DNA from: Litomosoides sigmodontis
Taxonomy: Eukaryota > Nematoda > Chromadorea > Rhabditida > Onchocercidae
DNA length: 64,000 bases
Direction of reading: 5' to 3'
Assembly (NCBI GenBank): GCA_963070105.1
Contig: OY718806.1
Location: forward strand, 7,399,865 to 7,463,864
The position numbers were made by a program, and so were the translations under genes. The notes beneath the pieces are model-generated. The model worked only from the letters and a program-made list of their open reading frames with translations, was not told the origin of the DNA and ran no database searches. Shown here one piece after another: positions 1-14,025 of the stretch; the stretch's first letter is position 1, and every line of letters begins with the position of its first letter.

Positions 1-3000
1 ATAGATTTGTGAATTGCTTTTTCTTCTTCAATTCATTTGTATTATATTGTTAGAAATACTACTAATCAAATTTCTCTCATTTAAATATCATCAAAATTAA
101 GCTACGGGAAGGTAAGTTATTAATAGCCAAGGAAAAAAAGAAGGGAGCAATACACTGCTCGCCAGTCATTTCTGGAAAAAGTTACTCCGAAGTGGTATGA
201 ATGAGAATGATAACAAGTTATGGTTGATGGCTTGGAAAGGAAATATGGGAAGTATGCCAATTTCAACCAGAAACATTTAATTCAAGTAAATAATTAAAAG
301 TAGTTTGCATCACCTTGCTTAAGGCAAGACAATTAATTAATTGACCTTGATTTAAATCAATGTCCTTCGTAAACAAATGCTAAAATTTCTTTTTTCTGAG
401 ATTTAAAGCATTTTTTTTTAATTTTTATGCTATAACTAATTTTGCACTGCAACATAGTTGACTGATGAGTTCGAAGTTCAAACTTTACCAGTTTGTTTCT
501 TCTGAGCATTTCTTGAATGAAGTTGAAGGGAAAATATATTAACAGATGGATACGGAAGATTTCCATTTTAACCTCTGTAATGTGAATGTCAAATTTTGAT
601 AAACTATTGATCGGAACAAAGTTTTCCTTGCAACTTACCGTGGAATTGTCATATGTATGAGTTTTAATAAAAATATTTTCAAATTTGTGAAAAGCGAAAT
701 TATGCTGTTGAGAGAGGCAAATTGCGAGTCTCGCAGTTTTTAGCAAAAACTATTTCTCGCAATGATACAGGGCGCATTAAGGGAGAGAAATTGATTTTGC
801 TGCAAAAACAGCCACCAACCTTAGTTGGATGACAGCAAAGATTAACAATCAACTTCAGTTAGTTAGATGACAGCAAAGACTATGAGTGAAACAGGTTTTC
901 TTCCCAATACCGCCTAGTGCCTTCTTAAAAATTAAATTTCAAGAACTTCTAAATTATTTGTTTAAGTAATGAGTTTTGTGCTGCTACGTTGAGGGACAAC
1001 TTTTCTGTACTGATTGTTCACTAACTATTGGTTATTTCAGTGTCTAAGTCGCTATTTAAGTCGCCCAATCTTAGCGTAAAATACTTCAATCTTTCATGCT
1101 TTGTATTTAGGCATAAACAGAAGTGAAGGAAGAATTCATAGTAATGGAATCGCTCATTACAATGCGCTTAAATAAATGAGGAATGTCTTTATGAGCAAAG
1201 AAACATTATTGCTACGAAAGACAAAACATTTTTGATATCGGTGAGGCTGGACAACATCAACGAAACCGATCGTCCAGGTTGGAAAGGGAGCAAAGGTAAT
1301 GAGAGAACAATGAAGAGCAAGATTGCAAAACTAATTAGCGGTAAATATTGTAGGCGTTAGATACTGCAATTCTATTCATGAATTCTGGGCTCGGTGTTGG
1401 GACGGTTGCGCAAGAGGGATTTGCTCATACATCATTACGCAGTACATTATGTTGAATGCTCAGAAAATTTAAGAAAATGAGGTATGAAAAATGAGATAGT
1501 TACTTGTTTCCATACATCTAGCACCAAGCCAGTTGAATGAACTTTTCAAAATTAGTATCATGACAAGATTAAATTTTAAGTTTTCCTAAAAAACATTTAC
1601 TACGCATTTTATGACGCTTAAATTAATTGCCTTAAAATAAAACCTTTACCACAATAATTATTCACGTGCATATTGGTGCGAATTGTTCATGCAGAAAACA
1701 ATAAAATTGAGCAAACCTTATTTGCTATTCTTTGTTGGTGCAAAATATGATACAAAATATGATGCTTCAAGCAACAATGATTTTTTTACTGCACTTTAAA
1801 TTTCAGGATAATTGTCCATCTAAATTTCCACGGTCTTTAAGCAAAAAATATCAAAATGAAAAAAAGTTGTTGCTGAGCACTTTGCACAGTTTGTAAAAAA
1901 TCGTTCGGAAGCAATCCATTTTCATATTAAACTGAGAATTTAGAAATTGTTTTGAAAATCTTTTGGAAATAATACAATAAAAAATATACACATTGTAACC
2001 CTCTTTTTCAAATCACCCATTTAAAAGCCTATGTTAATTTTTTTGACAAATTTAAAAATAGCTTGCTCAGAACATAATAGCAGTGGTCATTATTGTTCAA
2101 CTTATCCTTGTTTACCACGCAAAGCAATCCTGGAATTGCCTGTGGAATCATTAGCTGTTAAACAAATTAAAGTTCCATGCAAGGAACCAGAATGAAAGTT
2201 AATTAATAATAATGGAGCATAAAATTATACCACTGATTACAAGCAAGAATATTGAATTCATTGAATATACATTACTAATTAACTGCTTACAACAGGGACA
2301 CTCATCAGGTTGACGTCCGACATCAACCGTTTGATTAGCGACAAGGTGCGTTAATTCCCAGCTAACATTTTATGCTTCCTTTGTGCATCCTACAGAAGCA
2401 TTTGTGGAACAATGTTGCTCCGATAATTTAGGTAAAATGAAGCCATTTGAAAATTTTACTTTCACATGCAAATAAATGAAAAGGCTCACTGATCGGGTGA
2501 TTGGTGAAAAGAGCAATATTGTTGTTTTCGTCCGGCTTGGTTCGTTAATTAATCCGTGAAGTATGCTGCTAATGACAGTGTTGCTACCAATGTCATGTCA
2601 GGCGGTTTTTTTCATAACCGTCAACAGCAGTACATGGCGATCCACTTGCATTAATTCAGCCGCGATTTCGAAGCAAAAAGAGTAAACTATTGACAATTGA
2701 TTGAGAGGAATTCGTGGCATCCTTTCATTTGAAATCCTTCAACGCTCGATTGCAAAATTGTTGATAGAAATGGCGAGACAGGTTATTTTATTCTACCCAC
2801 GCACGTATGGCGAATATGTTATCTATTATAAACTATACGCTTTATTACCTCTTCAGTGTCAGATAGCAAGTGATAAGCAAGGAGTTCGGCACTTAAGAAA
2901 GTGGACAGATGCCGAAATATTCTGCAAATGAATAAATGCGTAATTCAGTAGCGATTAAATAGTATAATTGATAATTGTTGCTAAATAGTGGATGGGGAGA

Positions 3001-5166
3001 ATTAACTGAAAAAGCGATCAGTAACAATTCCCATCAGTAATATATTATTTAATAAATCATAGAAGTTGCTTTATGAGTTGGATAACGTAACCAGCGTGTG
3101 ATGAATGTGCAAAACTTTACGTGACAAGGGCCTTGGCAAATGGAATTTCATATTATTAACAATTCCTAATGCAATTCCTAACTTCGCTATCACACGCAAA
3201 TTTTGCTCCCTTTCTGATATTTTACGTCAGCAATATTTAAATTTAGGTATATGTTACTTATTCAAGCATGAAATACAGCAAAATTGAAACAACATTGATA
3301 AGCCGATGCATTCGGATCAATAAAACGTGGAAAAGTGGAATTGAATTGGAAATGAGTACCACTTGTTATCCTTTCAAATACTAAGCTTGAACTACATCGG
3401 AGGAGCAGATCTAATCGGTTTCGTTCAAAATTTTCTCAAACAAATAATGATAGCAATAACAAGTGATAATAATAAATTGCAAGTGAATGAATTCTCATTT
3501 GCAATGCCTTTACAAACTTCGTCACTTCACATTTTGAGTTGTTTTTTGAACTTTACTTCATTGTTTTTAGGTTTCAATTTTGTCGTTATCGATAAATTTA
3601 AAAATCCAAATAAACATTAACAATTTAACTCCGCTATTTTTGAACATTAGATCGTCCACATCGAAAGAAAGTGAAATATGCTGCAATGGAGCTTGATAGC
3701 CGTTAGCTGCATTATCCCTCGTCAAGTAGAAGTGCCCACTGCACGAAGCAGCTAAAGTTCATCAGAACCATAACTTTTAAGTTTCAGGACGCTCAATTTG
3801 ATGCAAATTTTCCAGATTACGAAAATATGGAAATGTCGTTCAGAGCTTTATTGTGTCACTTTTCTGAAATACTTTGAGAAACGCGGAGCAAAACGAGTGT
3901 CGAGTTTCGTTTTGCTCTAACTTAATTTAGTTGCTGAGGGGAAAATCCGAAAATAAGAAGTAAAAGATCAACTTTTCTCTTCCACAGCTCTTCCTCTGTA
4001 ATTTGCTTTCTTATTGCGTTTCATTGTTACTATTCATCACCCCGAAGCACTGAACTTCTAGCTGTTCCTTGTCATATTTAGAAGCTGTTAACGAAATATT
4101 TCCCAAAGACGTTGTAGTAAGCAAAAGAATTTGAAAGGCATTTAAGTCGTGAGTTGAAACAATAATTTCACAATTACTTTTATAATATTTTGAAAATTTT
4201 AAAAACTTTTCTTGTTTGAAAAAATGTGTTCTCGCACTACCGTTCTACTTGTTGACAGTTGTTTTTCTTTGAAAAAGTTTTTGCTTAGACGTATGACGTC
4301 GAATGTCTTGGACGTATGTCTTTACTGGTGATAAAAATAAAAGTCAAAGTACGAGATAAGACTGAAATTGACTGGTATAGGAGTTCGTCGGGTATATATT
4401 TGAAATTTGTATAACATTCATAGATATCGAAAATCTAGGAAACGGAACTCTACCTTTCAAGTTATTTTAAGAATTTATTATGATTCCAGAAAAGTCAAAA
4501 GCTAACTATCATTTAGCAAAAATTAACTTGCTGTGTTAGATATTTTACCTTTTTTTCATGTTATTAACTAATACACATTCAGGAAAGCTGCTGTAATCCA
4601 AATATCCAAACCTAGGAGAATGCAAACTTGGAAACACGAATTTCTCTGATCTTCACATTAAATTGATTAAATTATTTTCGGCATTGAAATTTCGTAAAAA
4701 CGGTTTAGATAGATTTGGACTTGCAAAACGAATCGTCAAACAACTGCTTTTAACTCATAATTTTATAGCTAATATAAAGCTATTCAATAAACTCAATCAA
4801 TGAATAGAGCGAGTGGGAAGAAAGAAACATTTCGAACAAGGCAAGATTGGATATGTGGCAATAACTTTTTCATAAAATTAAATAGTTACAGGATTAAATG
4901 CGGCAAAATCAAGGATGAGAAGAAAGCAAGCCAACAAGTATGTTTCTGGTGAGTCGTTGAGAACGTTTTGTGGGAGTTTTCTGAACGATATATGCGTTCC
5001 GCACAATTAAGCAACATTAGTGAATAATTTCATCCAAAAAAAAAACTTTTTCAAACAAAATAAACTAAATTTTTTGTTTCAAATTTTTTCACAGTTTTAA
5101 ATTCACGAAAATTTTCATTGCTTTTAGAAGAGTGTAGAAGCAGTGCATTACGAACAATTTGCGATT
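1..5166. other. gene-poor AT-rich DNA
   Basis: No gene is supported here. The open frames on both strands are short (the longest is 129 codons on the minus strand, 357-746), show no family resemblance and lack paired splice signals. The DNA is AT-rich, with scattered homopolymer runs. It lies downstream of the minus-strand collagen gene, so part of the last few hundred bases may be that gene's 3' UTR. Confidence 0.6.
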
Positions 5167-6637
5167 TTAATACCCAGGTGCGGTACGTGGTGGTGAACAG
5201 TGGTCACATGAACCACTGCTGCCAGCAACTCCCATTTCACCGCGTTCTCCTGGTGCTCCTGGATTTCCTGGTGGGCCATCTGCTCCTTCCGCCCCAGGTA
5301 ACCCTGCAGGTCCAGCTAAAGCATTTCCTGGAGGGCCAGGTAGCCCTGGTGGTCCTTCAATTCCTGCTGGTCCTGCGGGTCCTAATGGACCAGCAGGTCC
5401 AGGTACCTCCTTAATTTCGCCAGGTGGACCGGGTGGTCCAGGTGGTCCGACTTTACCTGATGCTCCAGGTGGTCCGGATGGTCCAGGTGGACCTGGTGGT
5501 CCTGGCAATGCATGATTTTCGCTTTTAGCTGGTATGCCAGCCTGTCCGGGCGGTCCTTTGGGTCCAGGTTCACCAGGCGGTCCTGCTGGTCCTGCTGGAC
5601 AGTCGAAGCAGAAGTCTTCGGGTTTCGGTACATCATCTGGTGCTGCATCTTGTCCTGGAATACCGTCCTTGCCTGGTGCTCCATCAGCTCCTAAAATTGA
5701 AATAAATACATTTGAAATTGTCGACGATTTGAAAGAACTGCCAAGTATAATTAAAACCGGCGATTTTTGACATTGGGATTTTATTTGGAATATTTGAACT
5801 GCCTTTTTTTTTCTCAATTTTATACTTTCATATTTTTTTTCATAAAATTTTCAATTTCATAAACATGGGCGTACCACTATCACCGTCATTTCCTGGGGCT
5901 CCAGAAGGACCTGCATTTCCAGTACTGCAGCTGCAGCATGTGTCCTCGCCATCTTGTGAGCTAACTGGTGGGGTTTTGACATCAACACCAGGCGATAAAT
6001 ATCCTGGAACACTTTTTGAATAAGTGCTTGCGCCGCGTATTCCTGCTGATCTACGACTAGTTCTTCCTGAATGACGATAACGCGCTTCTCGTTTTAACCT
6101 TCCTTGTAAGCCAGTGGCTTCTTCAATCTAAAATAAAAATTCTTTAACTTTATCACTACTTAGTAGTAGGAAAATAGAAAAGTAAAGGCTGCCAATAATG
6201 TTGCTAAAAATCAAATGTGGGATGACTGTGTAATTAGATGAGTTTTAATTTTGTGTGATACAGATTATTTAATCTCAAACCAATCAATTATTTAACACCT
6301 GATTGCGTAGCGTTCTAGAAGCCGCACTTGAAATGCAAAATTTCTAGCATTTATATGGCACTACTACAATTAGACTTGACGCTTTAAGAATTTCTTCAAA
6401 AGATTTTAAAATGAAGTTATGAAGTACAATTCGATATTCGTTCCATAGCCCATCGGTCCTATACTTGCAAAATTCGAGTTCTTCCTCCAGTGACGACTGC
6501 ACGTGTTGCGCATAATTATAGAGCATCGGTACTGCAACAATTGCTGTCAACGTTGCAACAGTTGAAATTGCGATTCCAAAGAATGCTGAACGTCTCAACC
6601 CGTCTGCTTCCACTTTTTTCAAATTCTCATACTCCAT
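5167..6637 (-). CDS. cuticle collagen, three exons, 328 aa
   Basis: Structural collagen of the worm cuticle, secreted by the hypodermis. Exons are 6428-6637, 5875-6127 and 5167-5690, with phases that close. Residues 1-70 form the nematode cuticle collagen N-terminal domain, with a membrane/signal-anchor segment ([20 protein letters not shown]). Exon 2 carries basic RxxR-type sites ([14 protein letters not shown]) of the kind cut by subtilisin-like proteases, then a CCSC cluster and the first Gly-X-Y repeats. Exon 3 holds the interrupted Gly-X-Y domain, a second cluster (CFDC) and the terminal CDHC followed by PPRTAPGY, common in this family. The cysteine pairs flanking the repeats fit disulphide-linked trimers. 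A T-rich AG acceptor lies 13 bases before the ATG, consistent with trans-splicing. Exon 3 is far more GC-rich than its surroundings because of Gly and Pro codons. The exact orthologue among many collagens cannot be told. Confidence 0.95.
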
Positions 6638-6649
6638 TTCTATCTTCTT

Positions 6650-6651
6650 CT
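6650..6651 (-). promoter_or_regulatory. probable spliced-leader acceptor of collagen
   Basis: An AG after a T-rich stretch leaves a short leader before the collagen ATG at 6637. Inferred from sequence only. Confidence 0.5.
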
Positions 6652-9044
6652 GAAGATATTCATATGGAAATTTTGTAAACCACTACTCGGCGATATTCAT
6701 TAATAGGCGTAAATTTTCAGTGAAATGAAATTTTAAAATTTATTTAAAAGATGAAAAGACCGTTCTTTCGATATCTAAAATATGCAAGATTGGAAGATAG
6801 GAAAAATTGATTTATTTAATGCGAATCGCATGAGTGAGGAAACTTCCGCCTTTTCTCCTTTTTCATTTCACACACGATTGTTTTAGTTAAAAAGGCATAA
6901 GCGAAATGTAAACTTTCAATTGTATGTCTTGGGAACAAAATTTAGGAGGCGAATTTTAATTTAAATCAATGTTCATACATAGCGATGGTTATACATCCTT
7001 TGCGTCTAACTAGCAAACTTTTGCTGCAAAATAAATTCCGAGAGCAGATTGTTATGAGAGATCTGAGACGTGTGATCTTCGTCAGTTATTATGACGAGTG
7101 ATTTTGCTGCTAATAAAACTATCAGCAGTTGCTACTTATCGCTGCTTTGACCAATTGGAGGAGCGGGAGGCGCAAACAAATAACCTTGACTTCATTTGCT
7201 TGGCAAAACAGTTTCAATAAAGAATGACTTTGAAATCGGTTGAAAAAGCAATAAGTCATTGGATAAGAATAAATATTATCGTCAGTTGACAGTAATGCAA
7301 AAAAGAAAGAGAAAAACTACAAAAAAACAAGTTCCATCTCAACCTTTCCTCATTCATCCCTTCCGCATAACTCTCCTTCAGTAAACTAACTGTTGTTGTG
7401 AAATTTTTCATCTGTTGTATTTCTCTCTCACTCTCTCATCTGTTTGCATGGCAAAAAATTGGCATAGCAAATAATACTTAGAGTGATTTGTTACGGCACA
7501 TAGATTGTTGCTGCTGCAACTACAGGATCGTAGAACGGTGCCTGGGGGTGTCATTAATTTGCTTCTGTTAAAAACTCCATTTTACTTTTTTTCGCCAAAT
7601 TTAAAAGTTGTCCAATAAAAAAAAGACATCATCCACGAATCAAACAGGACTTAATGTTTGGTAATTATACAAAATAAATCACCATGTCTCATCCGCTGGT
7701 GAAAACTAGTTTCTCAATTCCCCATCAGCAACATGATACTTGAAAAAACAAAAAAGCTGAACAAATTATTTCGATCGACTTCAGTGCATAATAAAAATCA
7801 AACTAAGCCAGCAGTGTTCACTTCTGTACATTTCATACTTTACAGTCAATGCAATTACCAACAGTTTACAATGCTTATAGCTCAGAGATGTGACTGATCA
7901 AGCGATGCAAATATTTTTGAACAAAAATGAGTATTTCTTTTCGAAGCTGAAGAATTCTCTTTGTGTCAGTTCACAACATAAACATTTGCTCTTAACTTTC
8001 AGCGAAGAATCACCTGTGATTTAATTCATCAAAATGTTGCGTAAATTATAATTAGAAATGACGTTGTCCTATCATCTCTACTAGGCAAAAAAGAAAAGCG
8101 GCACAGTCACATGCAAATTGCAAGGATGTTAAAAGTTTTGTAAATCAATTAAATTTAATTTGTACATTTTGTAATTCAACATAATTATGCCTTTTGTGGA
8201 AAAATTACTAAAGCACATAAGAGCTTAGCATTTATTTCTACATTAAAAAAATAACATAGTATACTTATCACTACTACTCAAATAAGTAAACGTAGCGACA
8301 AAGTGTAGAATTCAAAACTTTCAAAGTAGGCAAAAAAAAAACGATAAACCTTTTTTTTTTCTCCTATCTTGAAAAATTCAAATGTGAAGCGACTACATGC
8401 AATATATAATATATAGTATTGGTCACATCACACATTAACTTTTAAATAAATTAGTTGCAAACAAAGCAATGATAGTAGCCTATGAGTGTGATGAATGCGT
8501 GCAACAGGAGGAAGATTACAGTGATCTCAGATTAGCAATTAGCAAGACCATAGCAGAGAAATGAAAACTTTGAGAAGCGACCATTGAAGAGACGGCAACT
8601 TTCGGTCGGGTGCTTCACCGGACGTCGATAACCTTAGGTCGGATGAAACGGAGTGAGTGCTAGTACTTCTGACGGCGTTGTTGTTTGCAGCCAATATGTA
8701 AACGATGGATGCTTTTATATGCTCACTGTACCAATTCGTGTTTTTCATCTCATTTTTTACAATTGGGTTTTGATCGATACTGTGGAAAGACCGTTCCGAA
8801 GGGTATATGCTTGGGTGTACACCATACTGTCTCCTTACTATAAATTCAAAAAGTGATAAGGGTGTGGAATAAGTTACAGACCAGGGAAATGTCTATTCAA
8901 GAGAGCGCAGGACAGGTAATTTGGTATGAAATGAATATACTTATGCCTAGTGCCCATACTTTCGTTCGTTCCACACTTCAAATGCAGAAAAACAAGTCCT
9001 TCATCAATTTCTCCCATTTACTACATCTCCTCGTTCTTTTTTCC

Positions 9045-9047
9045 AGA

Positions 9048-9079
<32 letters not shown>

Positions 9080-9108
9080 GGAGAGAAGAGGCAAGAGAAG
9101 GAAGGACG
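9045..9108 (+). repeat. GA microsatellite and polypurine tract
   Basis: A run of GA dinucleotides passes into degenerate G/A-only sequence. Nearly all bases on the plus strand are purines. Confidence 0.85.
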
Positions 9109-9120
9109 CTAAATGAAGAG

Positions 9121-9290
9121 AAATGACAGCCGAAATTTTGCGGTCCAAAAAAAAGCTGAAGTTTCACTATGGAAAAAAAATGACAGCCGAAATTTTACGG
9201 TCCAAAAAAAGCTGAAGTTTCACTATGGAAAAGAAATGACAGCCGAAATTTTGCGGTCCAAAAAAAAAGGAGTTTAACTATGGAAAAGAA
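9121..9290 (+). repeat. three-copy minisatellite, unit 56-57 bp
   Basis: Three direct copies of a unit starting TGACAGCCGAAATTTT, at 9124, 9181 and 9237. Each contains the core GCGGTCC (ACGGTCC in copy 2), an A run and CTATGGAAAA. Copy 3 is shortened in its middle. The shared core GCGGTCCAAAA also appears once at about 28194, so the unit may derive from a dispersed element. Confidence 0.9.
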
Positions 9291-12200
9291 GTGATGAAAG
9301 GATAGGTGAAAGTTTAAACTGAAAACAAAAACGATATTTGGTGCTCTACAATCAGTTGCGTGACAGTAAAGATCTGAAGAAAACAGTAATTTAAATCAAA
9401 AAAAAAATTGCAAAAGAGAAAATATGTTTATTAAATACACCTCTCTTAGTTGTTGCGGCTTTTCTTTTTGTAATCGCCCAAAGCTTTCCGCTTTCAACTA
9501 CGATCGCTGCCTGACAATTCCTGATTCAATTTCAACCTAGACAGTAGCATCTCCCTCTTATTACTGCATAATTATCATTTACCTCTGTTTCTGCGATATT
9601 CTTCACCATCTACTATTGTCATAAATTTTTTAACTTCTCCCTCCATAAATTACACTTACGCGGGAAGCAGTATTGCGCTTGATCCTTGACGAATATCGCA
9701 ATAGCACTTTAGTTTTACGGAGATGATCCTCCGCCTTGCTTGAACAATCCTTTCATTAGAATTTTCAACTTTTTCCTGAGAAAGTCACAAAATTTTCACG
9801 GAGAATCGCATACTTACAGTTATTCCTGCAGCATTTATGTGTAAGTTAAATTAAAAATAACACAAAACTTTTTTCTTTCAACAAAAAATTTCGACGTTTG
9901 TTGACCAGTTTAGTTGCATATAGCGAAATTGTACGCCTAATTCTTTCTTCTCTTTTTGCGCTATTTCTGTTTGAATTTGTAACTCACTGCGAGCAAATAA
10001 TTGTACAATCTTTGTGTTCTAACCAAAACGTTTATTATAATTCTGTTATTTTAAAATGTTTTCAAAATGCCATTTTGATTTTCTAATGTTTTTGTGCTGC
10101 ATTACCAACAGTGCACGGTGAAATTACAGTTAATTTAGTGCGAAAAAAACCTAAAGGATGTGATGATAGTCCTGATAATGCATGTTTGAAAAAATAATTT
10201 GATAATTTTACAATAACTTATGGGATCTCATTTAGGCTCATTACCTTTATAAATTACTAGTAGTACGGAAAATTGTTTCAATTACATTTGCTGAAATAAT
10301 TTACAATATGTTAGAGCATCTCCTTTACCCGGAATTCACTTTAATAATTTCAGATTTTCAAAAATTTTTTCCTTTTAATTTTTTTGTTGAATTGTTTTTT
10401 AATTACGTTAAATTTTAATTATTTAATCCCAAATAGAATTTCTGTGTACATACTTGCATTCACAACAATTTTTTCTATGATTTATTTTACTAATTTGGAT
10501 GATAGGCTATTTATATTTTAGCAATTAATCCCTTACTTTTTAATTATTTCGACTATCTCTGAAGTCAGCAACTTGTTTTTGCTTGTAAAAAAAATTGAAA
10601 ATAAAATTGCTTTCGACATGTGACAATTCGTTCTTACTTTCTTACAAATTTTAAATTTGAATAGCGCTTTCTTTTTCCTCCTCCTCGTTCATTCGCTTCA
10701 AATTTGAAATGAGCGATTGTGATTGGCAGAATTTTCTTCTTTTTTTTGGAAGAATGTAGGATGTGAACAGTTTTAATTTGTTTTACAGTAAAAAAAAGCT
10801 GTTTTAATGCTCACATACAGTTCCATTTCAGGCCTCAAATTTACGATAAAGCTTAACTTACTCCTTCTCATCTAACGAAATTTCGGCCACTGTCACGCAA
10901 TGGATTCGTCGGATCATGGCGGACGACTTGCAATTTGATGCTTGTGTTATGTGTGAAATCGAGTTTTCACTTTTTTTTTGGTCCACTTGAATGTTCTCAT
11001 TATGCTTCTATCTAATCTCACCGATCACAGTTTCTCCTTCCAAAAATCATTTAATCGATTTAATTTAACTTTGGAAGATAGTTAGAAAGGAAATTTCCTC
11101 TATTTAATCAACCGCAATTTTAATAAAATTAAAATATTGCCCGTGAAGAAGTGCTTCTTCTCATTTAATCTACAAGTTGATATTGCTGAAGGAAGGCCTA
11201 TCAAAATTTCTGCTCATTAGCCGCTTAATTTCATAAATATTCAAAATTGTGATAGGGAAAAAACTTGCGACAGCTTTAGGAACTTTAAAAAAACTTTCAA
11301 AAGAAGCCATAAATAAATGAAATTAATAATTTTCTCATGTTCAACAAATATGTCGCACCATGATGGTTGTAGGAAAAAGATGAAGAATGTATGGAGTGAA
11401 ATGAGTCATTGAATTAAGTGATACTGTAGTGTAGTTATCCTGAAATCGCTCAGCACACAACCTATATCTTAATAGTAATTTGAATGTTTGGACATAATTT
11501 GCATTTGCTCAACGTAAAATTGGAAATGGGAAATCACCTGTTGATCTGAAGATCACAATGGCCGAATTGCCATTTTACTAGCAACAAAGTCATCGTCGTT
11601 CTTGTTTTAACAAATCTGTTGCAAAATATTTCGTTTTTCTCAGTTAGTGTCAAACTTCACTTTCACTCTTTATTTTCAAAATTCTACGCTCCTTTGTTTC
11701 TCTACAACTGCTAAAAGCAAAATACTCACTGAAACTCAGAGAATTGAGAAAACCGGAAAACTGCCTTCTGATTTATGAACGAATATAAAACCATGAAAAG
11801 TACAAAAATAATGTTGGAAGAAAGGTGTACGTATATGCATGCGTATGTAGGAACTTCCGCTTAGCTTTCGTTTTCTAGTTTTATTAGAACAATTAACTGG
11901 TGAGAAATGAATTTAAAACACAGATGACTTACGTAACGCTTATTCCCTTCACGCACTTTCGTCAATCATTCTTTACTTCTCGAAAAGAAAAAGAAATCTA
12001 GAAAAAGAGCAATACCACATCATGTAATGTTGAAGGAAATCAATGCAAACTGTCAAATCGTTGAAAAATGAAAATGATTTTTCAGGTTGGAATATTTTCT
12101 TTCAAGTGTTCTACAGCTTTTTGTTACACAACTGGTAAATAGTTCTACAATTATTTATCACCGATCTTTGTCGAAACTGTACGAATCGAATAATCAAAAG

Positions 12201-14010
12201 TATTTTAACAATTCGCATTGTACAAATTATTTCCTTTCATCTACTTAATAAAAAAATAAAATACATGAATACTTTGATGAGCATAATTAATTTCATTAAA
12301 AACTGTAGAGAGATGTTTTTAGTTGTCCTGTCCAAATTTCTAAATCAATAATGATCAAAAAAAGCAAATAAATGAATAACAACAAAAATTATAAGTTTTG
12401 TCATGTTATGAATGCCGTGTAAATCCTCTCCAAATATTACGAATATGTTGCGAAATGGTAATAAAAATTGAAGAACTTAGAGAAATTGTTTTGTTATTTT
12501 TTTCACACCGAATATGAATTTCAATGTTTAAATCTATCTGTGTTTCTTGCTCGTCTCTTGATGGCTGAACGAAAGCAAAAGCACAACTGTTTCATTTGGT
12601 GTTTGGCGTCGTTTAGATGGAACTTAAAACTTCTCTGGAATATTCTGGAGATTGCAATTAGTTAATTCATTTCAGATAGTTTTATATCAAATTCAACTCT
12701 TTTTAAGTGTTGACAGTGTAAGATTTATGACAGCATTTGCAAGCTCAACTATGAAAAGCGAAAATGTCATTGCAGAATGATTATGATGTGTTGGGGCGGA
12801 AATCTTTTCTCCTGATTGTTTTAATTCAAGTTTCATACTTTTCGTTTTTTTTTTCATTTTCAACAACCACGTCGAATACAGCAGCATCAAAGTGCAAAAG
12901 GTGAATTAGATTTTATTTAAAAAAAATGCTATTAAATTTTTGAACGACATTAACTGCTTCTTCCAAAATAGAACCGAAGTTCGAAAAGCAGTTAAACAAT
13001 TAATGATAGTTTTTTCCAGTTTCGAGTTTACTTTTTTGCTCCAACAAATGCCACAAATCTCAACCACAAAATGCAGTGATGGAAGATATTAGCATTTTTC
13101 AAGCGTTAATTTCATAATTTCAAATATCAAACATCGCGTATTTACTGCAAAGTTCCAGAGAATGCAATTGATTAGGATTAGAATTGTTCAGTGAGAATTA
13201 GTTCGCATGTGGTTAATAGGTGTGCTGTAGCAAATGAAACAAATGATATTATTGCTAGCGCCGCTACCAACCTCTCCACAATAGCTCACTTAAATTTCAA
13301 ACACATATCACACAGTTGGAAGGAAAACTTGAATGTTTTCATAGAGCAGTGCATTAATTGATGAAAGTGCCAGAAATTTCACACGAACAATTGGTAATTC
13401 ACTGATCATATTGTTGGAAAAGTGCAGGAGAGGGGAAATGAGAACGATGTGAGAGATAGCTGCCAGAGATGATTGCTGTAGCTGTAGCCGCTGTTGGCGA
13501 CGGCACTCAGGCCGTCTCATTGATTGATTAAATTTTCCTTCTCTTTGAATAAAAATTGCAGTTCCTTTTCATTATCTTCCTTTCAGGGCGTAGTCCACTC
13601 ATTTAACATATAGTAAATGTGATAGCATAGAAGCAGGTGCTATGAGTTCCGAAAGTCTGGAAGGACGTTCTCACATGACGCTAACTGAAACTAGGTTAGG
13701 TGAGATGTTGAAAGCACAATTAGTGGATGGATTGAAAGGAGTACTGTTCTGGTTGAGCGGGTAATTTATCTTCCTAACCAAGTTGACAAAGCAATTGCTA
13801 AGGTGAGATTCCATTTACTCGTAGGGATAAATTTTTAGATGCAAAATTAGTTGGCCTTGATGAAGTTGGTATTTGAAGTAAACCATTGCGTAGGCCGTTG
13901 CAGACAAGTGACGAAGAACATTGTAACTGGCAACGAGAGTGTTCATAAATTTCCTTCGGTATTTCCGGTATCCCGGAAGTTTACAACCAGCACTGTGTTG
14001 TTGTAATTTC

Positions 14011-14012
14011 AG
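14011..14012 (+). promoter_or_regulatory. probable spliced-leader acceptor of FBPase
   Basis: The sequence TTTCAG ends here, 13 bases before the chosen ATG at 14026. Confidence 0.5.
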
Positions 14013-14025
14013 GCAGATAGAAAAA

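Larger units (their letters stand above)
6652..14011. other. long intergenic region
   Basis: About 7.4 kb with no supported gene. Short open frames such as 12468-12665 (+), 13308-13520 (-) and 13815-14081 (-) have no recognisable domains. The part next to 6650 should hold the collagen promoter, and the part before 14011 the fructose-bisphosphatase promoter. The only clear structures are the GA tract and the minisatellite, listed separately. Confidence 0.55.

Noticed and set aside
5118..5770. Plus-strand and alternate minus frames over the collagen exon
   Set aside because: Shadows of the Gly-X-Y coding exon; they have no collagen repeats or start context of their own.
12001..13300. Several 60-70 codon frames considered as genes
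   Set aside because: Lengths are expected by chance in this composition and none has splice phase partners or domains.
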